From positions 50,881,538-50,945,537 of the forward strand of contig NC_086171.1 in the NCBI RefSeq assembly GCF_023053635.1: a DNA stretch of 64,000 nt, read 5' to 3'. This document shows positions 25,062-37,000 of this stretch, one piece after another. Within the stretch, counting starts at the first letter, position 1. Each line of letters opens with the position of its first letter. A program made the translations under genes and the position numbers. The notes under the pieces were generated by a model that did not search any database, was not told the origin of the DNA, and was given only the letters and a program-made list of their open reading frames with translations. This DNA is from Elgaria multicarinata webbii (Eukaryota > Chordata > Lepidosauria > Squamata > Anguidae).

Positions 25062-28000
25062 GTTTTATTGTTGTTCGTTACCTCAGCCTTGGTGTCTATG
25101 GCACTACAAGGCCTGTTCAAAAAGTGCTCCGGTTGTGGGCAGAAGATCTCCCAAACCGACGGACATTCTCGGTGTTTGCTGTGCTCGGGGGAGACGCATG
25201 TCGTCGAATCCTGTTGTTTTTGCCTAAAATTCTCCAGGCAAACCAGGAAGAACCGATCAGATCGCCTTCGGGCGCTGCTTTGGGAAAAGGCGTTGGAGGC
25301 AGTGGAGAAACCGAGTACGTCTCGACGCTCCAAATCTCCCAATACTATGGAGTCAATGCCCCAACCTCCTCCTTCGCGGAGTGATGCCTTCCTGGTTCAC
25401 CCCCCTTCCTCCTCTCTATCCGCTTCTACAAAAGCGGCCAAGAAGATAGCTAAGAGAGCGAGAGAGCACATTGGGTCTGAAGAACCCCAAAAGAAAAAGA
25501 GCAAACTTAAATCGAAGGAGAAGAAAAAATCGGCGAAGTCAAACCCTTCGATACTGATGATTCCGGTACAACATCGGTAACGTCGCAGGCCTTACAAGCC
25601 CTACCCGCGGCTGGAATGAGGGGAAGTGCTTTAGATGAGCTCTCTGATGAGGATTATCGATCAGACTCCTCTCAGGAACCATCACCTCCACCATCTATCC
25701 CTTCACTGGATGATTTGGTGATAACCACAGACGTTATTTCACCCTCTGAGGACTTAACGCACTTCACAGACCAAGTGCAAAGAATGGCTAGATCCCTGGG
25801 GATCGAAACTTCCCAACCATTGGAGAAGTTAAATGATCCAGTATACGACGACCTATACTGCGAATCGGCTACCCCAGCGGCAATCCCATATTTGCCTGTG
25901 CTGTTGCGTACTGCCCAACAGTCATGGAAAATGCCTTCCTCTATGCCAGCAACGTCGAGGAAGTTAGATAACATCTACAAAATCCAAGAAACAACAGCAC
26001 CGTTTCTTTTCACCCACCCCAAGCCTAACTCAATCATAGTTGAGGCATCCCAAGGACGCACTCAGAGGAAACATAATGCTCCGGTTGACAAGGAGGGCCG
26101 GAGACTGGGCGGCTTGGGAAGAAGAATTTACTCTTCCACATCTTTGTCACTAAGAGTGCACAATTACCAAGCCACCATGGCGAAATATCAATCTTTCCTT
26201 TGGGAAAAGATGACGTCCCTCTCCGGATACCTGCCAGACGATCAAAGGGAGCTGGCAAATGTATTTTATACAGAAGCCATGAGGCTGTCACGTCAACAAC
26301 TTAACACAGCGAGACACGCCACTGACTGTGCTTCGAAAGCAATGGTAGCCTCAGTTGCGTTGAGGCGACATGCGTGGCTCAGGTCCGCAGGACTATCCCA
26401 GGAGGCACGTACCCGGATAGAGGACCTCCCCTTCGACGGGGAAGGACTCTTCCACTCGTCCACGGACGAGTCGATGGAGAGCATCCAGAAAGCCAAAAAT
26501 ACGGCTAAAAAGATGGGGATTAGTCAGCAGCAACTACAGCTTCAGAGACCATTCTGCCAGAGACACTGGCCCGGAACACAACAGCAGTTCCAGCCTAGGC
26601 AGCAGCAATTCCAACTGCAACACCGCCCTGCTACATACCAATCCCAGGGTCAGTACAGAAGGCAACAGTACCCGGGTCGCTTCAAGCAAAATAAGAGCAA
26701 GCCTGACCCGAATCAAGACGGCGTCTTTGATTGTCTTTCGCCAAACAGCCTAACACCTAAGTTTGGTGACAGCCTTGCCCCTTTTTTCTACAAATGGACC
26801 ACTATTACATCCGACACATGGGTCCTTAACATCGTATCTCGGGGCTACAAAATAGAATTCTCCACTCCCCCTCCCCTCGGAACCGCAAGGTTCTCACCAC
26901 CTACAGACGCTCTATTACAGGAGACTACGTCTCTGTTGGAAAAGGGCGCCATAGAGCGATTACCTACTCGCACTCTAGGAAGCGGGTTCTATTCCTGCTA
27001 CTTTATGGTTCTGAAACGGGATGGGGGGCTGAGGCCTATTTTGGAGCTCAGGGAGCTAAACAAGTTCATCACCCCTAAAAAATTCCGGATGAACTCTTTA
27101 GCGAGCATCCTGCCTTTCCTCTCCCAAGGGGATTGGTTTACGTCTATCGATCTTAAGGATGCATATTTTCATGTTTCAATCTATCCGTATCATCACAATA
27201 CCTCAGGTTCATAGTAGGGGAAGACGCTTTCCAATTCAAAGTGCTTCCTTTTGGGCTTTCTACGGCTCCCCGAGTCTTCACAAAGTGTATGGCACCAGTT
27301 TGCGCCTTTCTGAGGACTCGGGGGGGGGGGGGGTAGAAAGCTACGCCTACTTGGACGATTGGCTGATAGTGGCTAGTACGGAGCAAGAAGCCGCCCGTAA
27401 TACCCACTTCACCATCAAATTACTCAATGAATTAGGCCTTTGCATCAACAAGGAAAAATCAAATTTTCATCCGACCCAAAAGATTAAATTCCTTGGAGCA
27501 ATTCTGGATTCAACCCGCTCCAGGGCTTTCCTCCCAAAGGATAGAGCTAATACGTTAATTAAACTTGCAATTAAGCTCTTCCGCTCTAAAATTACCTCTG
27601 CCTTCCAGGTGCAAAGGTTATTAGGGTTCATGGCAGCGACGGTCAACGTCGTCCCTTGGGCACGTCTGCACATGAGACCCCTACAGTTGTGGCTTCTGCG
27701 GGAGTACGACAATACATTGGACGCTCACCGAGTGAAATTATCGCTCCCTCCCAAAATAAAGGACACGCTCCTTTGGTGGACGGACTTGTCCAATATCACA
27801 AAAGGCTTGGACTTCAAACCCCAAGTTCCATCACAACATCTGATGACAGACGCATCCCTATTGGGCTGGGGAGCCCACTGCGGGGATTTGACTATCCAGG
27901 AGTGATGGAGCTCCCTCGACAGGAAAAGACACATCAACGTCTTGGAGTTGATGGCTATCCAAAAAGCTTTGTATGCCTTTCAGCAGACGTTATCGGGTCA

Positions 28001-31000
28001 CGTAATCCAGATCCATACAGACAATATGGCTGCTGTCTGGCACATAAACAAGCAAGGTGGAACGAGATCTATGGACCTGATCTCCCTCACTCTGGACATT
28101 TGGCATTGGGCAATTGCCCACGACATGACTTTGTCTGCCATTCACATCGCAGGCCAGGACAATATCTTGGCAGACGACCTCAGCCGCACCTTTGTGGATA
28201 CTCACGAGTGGCGGATGAAAGACACTGTCCTGGATTTGATATTTCAGGCATGGAGACAGCCTGTAATAGATTTATTCACGTCACCAGAGAACGCCATCTG
28301 CAGCCAGTACTGCACGTGGGCGGGCCATGGGGCAGCATCTCTAGGAGACGCCTTCGAGAGGACGTGGACAGGACAGCTTCTCTACCTGTTTCCCCCCATA
28401 CCACGCCTCTCAAAAGTCATTGTAAAGCTGCGCAGCGACAATGACAACGCCATCTTAGTAACACCTTGGTGGCCAAGGCAGCCGTGGTTCACTCCGCTAC
28501 TCAAACTGTCCTCAGCGGAGTACATAAGACTCCCTCAATGCCACAATCTCATCTCCAAGGGGAAGGGACTCATCTTCCATCCAGATGTCCAGTCCCTAAA
28601 CCTAACGGCTTGGAGGATAAGGCATCGCTAGACAGCCAACCGCTGCCTACTGATATATGGAACATTATCCTAGCAGCTAGGAAACCAGCCACTAGGAAAT
28701 CATACGCAAACAATTGGACAGTTTTTTCTGCCTTTGCCCTTAGTAGAAACGAGAACCCATTTTCAGCACCAATAGCAACAATGCTTTCCTTTCTTTTTTC
28801 TTTATTTAAAAAAGGACTCAAGTTCTCGTCACTTAGAGTTTATTTAGCAGCTATCTCTGCTTCACACCATTGGGTTCAGGGCTGTTCGATCTTCACATAC
28901 CCCTTGACAAAACGGTTCATGAAGGGCATGAAAAACACCATACCACCAGTGCGCTCCTTTGTCCCTCAATGGAGTCTCTCTGTGGTGCTCAAGGCATTAT
29001 CTGCTAAACCTTTTAAGCCTCTAGCAAGGACGGACTTGCGATTGTTAACTTTCAAGGTGGCATTCCTTGTTGCAGTCACATCTGCTAGGCGTGCATCCGA
29101 ACTAGCAGCACTTCGCATAGATCCACCATACACGGTGTTTCATGCTGACAAGGTGGTCCTCTGACCGGACCCAGCCTTTCTCCCAAAGGTTGTTTCTTCT
29201 TTTCACCTTGGGCAGGACATTACGCTCCCAAGTTTCTTTCCTTCGCCGATGTCGCCTATTGAGTCTGCGCTACATACCCTGGACGTAAGACGGGCCCTGG
29301 CCTTCTACCAGTCCAGAACTGCTACCCTCCGGAGATCCCAAAGACTTTTTGTTTGTTATGGGGGCAAGCAAAAGGGACTCCAGGCATCTCCACAGAGAAT
29401 ATCTGCTTGGGTGGTTCAGACTATTAAGCTAGCCTATGAACTCGCTGGCCTCCCGTTGGAGGGTAAGGTGCGTTCTCACTCCACGAGAGGAGTGGCCACC
29501 TCTACAGCTTTTGAAAAGGGGATCGCCCTACCAGACCTCTGCAAAGCAGCTACTTGGTCGACACCTTTGACTTTTGCCAGTCACTACCGCCTGGACATCA
29601 GGGCGCGCAGAGACTGTGCCTTTGGGCGTGCCGTCTTATCGGCAATCCTATGACTACTAATATATCAACTGACACCACCCACCTCCAGTAAGTCAGCTTG
29701 TTAATCGCCCATATGTGTGATGCACAGAGACCACGAAGAAGAAAGACAGGTTGCTTACCTGTAACTGTAGTTCTTCGAGTGGTCATCTGTGCATTCACAC
29801 AACCCTCCCACCGTCCCCACTATGGTGTCATTAAAATTTGATCACCTGGTGGTTCTCCTCAGTGAGACTGTTTAGGCGGTTTCAGGAACTGAGGGGAATG
29901 GGCGGGAACCCCTGAGCATGCTCAGTGGACGGTGGGGGAGGGGTTCCTGCCTAAAACGTTTTCAGCTATAGAAGTTTCCGAAGCTGGCCCTGCGCAGGCG
30001 CAGAGCCCATATGTGTGAATGCACAGATGACCACTCGAAGAACTACAGTTACAGGTAAGCAACCTGTCTTTCTCAACTATCTTCATGGCTGAGATAAATA
30101 CTGAATTTCTGTGTAGTACATCATGACAACTGTGGAATAATGGATATTAAAAAGCTTTTCCATTAACGAAAATTATTTTTCTCTTGCATTGGGTAAAACT
30201 GAGGTGTCACTGCTGGAACATGTCAATGGCAAAGTCTGCATTTAAACAAATTATTAGCAAAGGATTCTGTTTTCAGTGGTCTTTATGAACAGTAATGTCC
30301 CAGTGTGTCTCAGAGCTTCTGGAAGTTGTGATGGCCTCAATTGCTAGCCAAGTCTATCATCGCAATGTCTCACCTACCTGCTTTATAGTCCAGTTCCCCA
30401 TTCGTTCAGGAATATTAATGTGTCTGAATAAGGGTGGGGAAGTAATTTTCTGAGTCTGCTCCTAGAACAATTATGATGGCATATTACAGAACAACCCTAG
30501 ATATGTCTGCTCAGAAGTCAGAGCCATTGACTGACTTCTGAGTACACATGTATAAGATTGCACTGTTAAATCTTCTAAACCAGGGCTCCCCAATGCGGTG
30601 CCCACAGGTGCCCCAGCACCCGTGATAGTCTCCAGTGATGCCCACAAAGCTCCCCAATATTTTAAATAAAAACCTTGGAAAATGTTAGGGCAGCCTTCTT
30701 TCTCTCTGTTTATAGCCTCTAGCCCTGGTCTTTCTCTCCCCTCTACCCCTTTGCCTTACTCTTTTTCCCCTCCCTCCTAGCCTCAATATTTCTCTCCACC
30801 AACGTCTTCAGCTAATTTTTTTTTACTAGCTAGGCCCCCATGGCTGCTATTATGTGACTAGCCACATCTTCCAGGGGAGCCATTTTCTGGTGGTGCCCAC
30901 AGCATTTTTTCAAATTCCCAATTGTGCCCTCTGGTCCAAAAGGGTTGGGGACCCCTGTTCTGAACTCGCCGTTCTTCATTGTTGGAAACTGAAACCTGTG

Positions 31001-34000
31001 TTCCGAATGAGCTCATTTTAATACAACAGTCTCCTTACTGGAGTGCATATGGGATGATTCTACTGGAGGCATGTAGATGTGAAAAAATGAAAAATCTACA
31101 TAGATTTTTCAGGTTACTGGATCTTTTCTGGCTCATTCATTATTTTAAGAGACCTATAATAATGTTCTAAATTGACACAAAATGTTGATGTGACAGGTTA
31201 GTCCTGTTTGCATTGGTCCTTTTAAAGCAGCTTAGTGCGCCATACTATTTGCACCATCAGTGATCAGAAGCCCTCAAACTTGGAGGTGCCCGGTCATCCA
31301 GTGCAGGGTGGGAGGAGTGCTGGAGGTGATCTTTGAACATCCTCCTGCCCCACTGATTTTGCGACATGGACTTTTTAGCCTATCTGGAGGCTGGAAGAGG
31401 GTCAGGATAACTCATACCCTGGCTTCTCTGGTCTCCTCCGCTCCCACCCACAATGACGCCCCCTTTCCTCCTCCTCCTCCTCATTTGAGGTCACTTTTCT
31501 GACCTTGGACAGCAGTTGGCCCGGTTCTTTCCACAACAGCTGTGAGGGGGCAGCGGAGAAGGATCAGATCTCTGACTCCACTTCCGAGGTCAGAGCGCTG
31601 TCTCCAACCTTGGAAGAGAGAATCCGAACAATCCAATGGCCTTGGGATACTCCTTGGACCATAAGATTGCTCTCTTACTTGCCATAATGGTGGCAAGCAT
31701 GCCTCTCATAAATGTGAACTTGTCTCAGTGATGTATAAAGTTGAGGAGTGGGCCTGATTTAAAGAGCAAAAGGGGCACATAGGTAAGGGACACTGAACCT
31801 TCACCTAGCCACAGAGTCCTCCCTGAAGGCACATTACTGATAGTCCAATTCTAATACCTTATGGGAATTCAGCTGGGGTTGAGGAGGAGGGAGGAGCACT
31901 GGGAAGAAAGCTGTGGGTGTGAGAAGGATTCTCTGCCAATCAGATTACTTCTTTCCTTCATATGTAAATGCAGTAGATGGTAATTTAGATAGACAGATTT
32001 GCTATTGCTACATCTAGTTTGGCCCTAAAGGTCATATAACTTTGCTTAGGTTGTGGAGTTCTGTTCACCCTGAAGGAAGGCTATAAGCCAAGTTCAAGCA
32101 ACAAAAATGTTAAAAACTGTGTGGGCATGGTGGAATGGAGGTCTCTATTCTCATCAGTGTTGTCACAGGCATTATCGAGTTGCTGCTGATGACATTTGCA
32201 GAGCCACTTTAACATACACACCAGCTATGGGTAAAGTTGTAGTTCGAATGCTTGGATCTCTGACTTTGCAAAAAGAGACCTGTGTTTCTTTCTGACCATA
32301 GAAAAGGTTGTTGTTGTTTTTTGAGTAATAAAAACCCCCCTATGTATGTCCATTCATGCTCACAACAGCTAACAGGGAAGATGATGTCTTTAATTGGAAC
32401 ATATTTTTGCTAGTGAGCATTGGTACTTTTGAGATGCAAAAGGCGCTTCTATTCCCAATGAAAGCTGGTCTTTGGGCTCAAAATATTTTGACAAAGCTAA
32501 ACAGTTTCATAATAGGTGGAGAAATGTCTCGAAATTCAGTGGCTTCTTATGGCCCAAACTTAATCCAGTAGAAGGCCTTGATTTGTTTGCCATGTTACAT
32601 TTTTCAAAGGGATCTTAGCCAGAATCAGTTGTTACAGTACGTTCAGGTAGAACAGAAGTATGACATGTTCCCAATTTGCGATTTTGGATTACCATTTTTA
32701 AGTTCTAAAAAGTGAGGCATCTATGCAAGTAGTTGATGAGAGGAAGTTAGGTAATTCCTTTTTCGTAGGCGTTGTTCTGCAAAGCTTTTTTTTTGAAGCC
32801 TTGAGCATATGCACACTTATTATCAAAGGAAAGGAACACAACCATTTCTGCAAGCAGGAATCCACTCTATCAGTAGTTGACCAAAATATCATTTTCAGAT
32901 ACACAAAAAGACTAGACCTGAAAGAAGAATATGGCTTTCACATCTAGACCAGTTCTGCCTGTAGGGGCCACAGGGTGAGCTTGGAAGAAGAAGACTACTG
33001 CTTGCATTTACTGGGTTCTGCAGAAGGGATTCGGCAACTTTTTGTTTCAAGCTTTTGGAGCGTCGAAGGGAAAAATGTCTGGTTCAGGGGCTTTATCAGG
33101 GGCTTTTGGGGGGGAAGCTAAAATGGATAACTTGTTAATACAGTCCATTCCAAAGGAAAATGGAGCCAGGCTCTTCAAAAACATTGCTAAACTATGTTGG
33201 AGTTTTCTCTGGGTCCAGTTTCAACAGCACTGAAGAGATTGAAGAAAAAAGATCAACATAGACTGTGGACTTGCTGTGCTGTGTGCCAGGTCTCTGTGGG
33301 GGAGAGGAAAAGAATAAATGGACACAAATCTGACATCAGAAATGGTGATCGTCTAAGGATCAGTTTAGGATTATGGATTTTTATTACATTACACGACAAG
33401 TGGTAATTGGCTCACCTAATGACAGCATATTGGTTTTCTGTGCCATTGCACTGTAAATGAACACTGTTAATAATGTGATTGTCATTGTCGGTACTTCCTG
33501 CATTGTGTTTCATTCTGATCTCACTGTTTTCAATTCTTCCCCCCACACACTCACACACACATGTACTGTATAAGAAAACACTCCATGCAACTGATGAAGT
33601 GGACTATAGTCCCTGAAAGCTTATGCCAAAATGAATCTGTTAGCGTTTAAGGTCCCACAAGACTCCTTATTTAATTATATTTTTGTCACTTAGTTGGCAT
33701 ATTTTTGGTACGGGTGGATTTTTTAAAGTTTCTTTTTAAAGTATGTTAGCTTATGAAATCTTATTACAAAGGAATTAAACTATATATCACTACAGTTGAA
33801 CCAATCCAAACAAGTATAACATTCAATCTGTGAGTCTAAGGAGACTTTGGACTTGTTTTTTCTCAAACAGCAGAATTCCACTGGCCTCACCACATGGCAA
33901 ACTGCTTTTAGGACTGGGTGGCTGGGTTTGAACAGCAGTTTGTGATTGGCATTAAATTGCGTTATTTAAAAAGAGAGCGAGAGCTCTTGTATAAATTTAC

Positions 34001-37000
34001 TTGTCATTTGGAATCTGACTATACTCAAAAGCAATGGATGCATCAAGAAACTGTTCCTTAAAACAATAGTCTTGTACTTAGCTTCTTGCAAATCACACAC
34101 ACTTTTGTCTTTAAAACTGCTTTTCTGCTTTTCAAATAAAAACACATTGTAATACCGAATTTTTTGTGTGGAAGCTTGGTGTGACATTTAGTGCTTGTTA
34201 CTGAAGCAAGACTATTTTGAGGAATTCTCCCCACAGTTCCCCACCTCCTAAATAGTTCTGCTGTGTGTTTTAGTACTCTCCTTATGATCTAATCAGGGTG
34301 GGTTCTCATTTGCTGGGGATTTGTCCAGGTTTCTGTCACTAGCAAAACTTCCTGTAACATAATTAGACAAAGTAAGCCATGATTTGGAGATGTGCTCCAT
34401 TGCCTGAGAGAAGGCAATACATTTATGCATTTACTCGATTTATATACTGCTTGCCGCATCTAGAAATATATATCTATGTGGTCTACAAAGCAAAGATTAA
34501 AATACATGACCACGAATCATTGATATCAAGCATGTATAAAAACATTAAAATCAAATATTTGGAACACCGTAATTAACAAACTGGCAGCACAATCAATCAC
34601 GGAAGGCCTGTTTAAAATATGCCATAGCTGGTGCCTCCTGATTACCAGGGTGGGAGGGCATTTCATAACATGGATGCCACCCAAAAATCCCCCACCTACT
34701 TCCAACTTACTCCAAGATGGCAATCAAGTGGTACAATCAGAAAGACAGCTTCTGATTGTCTTAATGATTGCACAGGTCTATATGGGGAAAGGTGATCCAC
34801 CAGATAACTTATTCCCACGCTGTTTAGTACTTTATATGCTAAGAAAACCTGCTCAGTAGCTAATAGCCAGTGCAGTTGCTTCAACATTGATGTACCCTGG
34901 GGCACTGCACAGCATAATTGCCAGGGTGTCAAGTCACAGTCAACCAGTGCTACTTTTTTGGAACTGTCCCCACAAGTAGGAGCAGAACCATTGTGAAAGA
35001 GTGTTACCTGCAGAGGTGATCCAAAGAATACTATTCCTTATGTGATTAGTGAAGGAATTCTACGGACTCTGCTGAACATTTCATTGCAGAAACATACTGA
35101 TGAGAGCCATAAGAGACTGCTGCATGTCATATTTATCATAAAATAGTAGAGTTGGAAGGGGCCTATGAGGCCACCAAGTCCAATGCCCCGCTCAGTGCAG
35201 GGATGATCCAATAAATGTTGCTTCCTGTTAAACATGTTCAGAGATGTTCGTTATGGGGGAAGCATACCTATTTGGGGAGCTACTGCATTGCGTTGGGACG
35301 GTTTTGTTTCTGAAAAACTTCCTTGTCTGGCGCCAAAATCTGCTTTGTTGTGAAAAAGATCCAACTGGGCATTAGGTCTTGGTACTAAGGCACAGAAAGC
35401 TACTTTGCATCTCTGCCTTTTCATTTACCGTATGGTTCTTTATTTCCGTGATTCTGAATAGCGGATGATCTTGCAGCAAAAAAGTAGCAAAACATGTTTA
35501 ACTAGTCCTTAGACAAATTAAATGTAAAGATTGACAATGCAAATGTACAAGTTCATACAGATCACAATTCCCCAGTCTTTTAATTTCACTGCAGCTTGTT
35601 TAGCAATCAAGAAGTGATAGCTGATTGGCTAACAATTTTGTGTTTATGTTGTCTCTTCTGTGGTTATTGTATGTAATGTTATTTGTTTAAAGAGAAGTAT
35701 CTTCCTACAGTCCTAATCTGTTGAATTTTCTGGCAGTTGTTAAAAAGAGTATGGGTAACTGAAATAAATGCTCGATTTTCATGAAATTTTGGGTTTAGTG
35801 ACAATGGACGGTGTCATGCTCCTTGTATCTGCAGTCTTGTACTTACACAAATATTTATTTGCATATTGATGTAAAGGTAATTAGTATAAAAGCTGAAGGA
35901 CATCTTTGTCAACTTTTCTTGTATGATACTTAAAGAGTTGTACGTTTTTTTAAAAAAACTTGGCTATAATATGCCATTCTTAAAAGAAACTTTCTAAGCC
36001 ATGGAGAAATATGGTATCTGGATAGACTTACTATACAAATCATGCCTTGTACATTTAGCAGTTGCATGACTAGTAAGCTCCATCTTGAACTATGTACTTT
36101 TTGCAAAAATAAAAATGATGATGATGTGTCTAGCCAGCGAAAAAAATAAAAATCTTAGTCTAGTTTTAAGCCATGATGAGGAAAGTGTTCACTTACTGCC
36201 GCAGTAAGGGAAAATTAACTTAGGTGAAAATATTAAAAAATATTATATTGGAGTACAATAGGGAAATTGGCTAAAATTAATCCACCAAAATATTAAGTAA
36301 CTACTTAATTATTTTAAAGGTTCCATTTCTATAATAATAATTCCTTCTCTCAAAACTTGTTGTTAGACCCTGGAAATGCCATAACGTCTGTGCCGGCTGT
36401 GAATGGCAAATCTGAAAGCGGTGACAGTGGAGCAGAATCGGAAGAAGAACCACATCAGGAAGAAATAGCAGAATTACATGTTGCTCGTAAGTGTGTATAT
36501 TAAAAATCTTATAGGTTTGCAGCCATAGGCTCTTTTTCCTGTGGTATTTAAAACACATGTTTTCCTATACAAAACAAAACTGTGGGTTGATATTTGAAGT
36601 TGATATCTTTACAGAAACGACCTTACGTATATTTTTTGAAGCCTTCAGCTTTAAATACCTACACTTTTTGCTTAATATATCTTTATGAACTAAATATTAA
36701 ACATATCAAGATAAAAGCTACAGTTGTTATAATCAGTAAATTTTGTAGTGTGATTGTCTTTGAAAATGTGTCCCTTTATGGTTTTACAGAAGGTGAGAGT
36801 GTGGAACAGAGTTCTATCACGGATAAGGAGTTGGACAATGTTGTTGCCAATGGCTGTTGTGACGATGTGCCTATTGTTAACATGCACAATAGCACACAGA
36901 CTAAATCTGCCCTGAATGGCTTAAATGTGGATGAAGAAATAAAGAAGAAAGAGAAACATCTTGAACTACCTATTGTATCTAATTTAGCTTCTTCTCACGA

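Larger units (their letters stand above)
24751..30073 (+). mobile_element. DIRS-type tyrosine-recombinase retrotransposon (fossil, near full length)
   Basis: Fossil element of about 5.3 kb in ACBD5 intron 4, in the same sense as the gene. Parts in order: left terminal repeat (about 24751-24905), a 5' region with a (TA)n run, Gag-like region (about 25.1-26.8 kb), reverse transcriptase (about 26.9-27.4 kb, YLDDW box), RNase H (about 27.8-28.2 kb), a conserved post-RNase H segment (about 28.25-28.55 kb), tyrosine recombinase (about 28.7-29.65 kb), internal complementary region (29707-29801), and right terminal repeat in inverted orientation (about 29.88-30.07 kb). Inverted termini plus an internal complementary region define DIRS. 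The termini differ at roughly 6% of positions, suggesting a fairly recent insertion. The coding part is broken, with about three or four reading-frame breaks. Confidence 0.93.
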
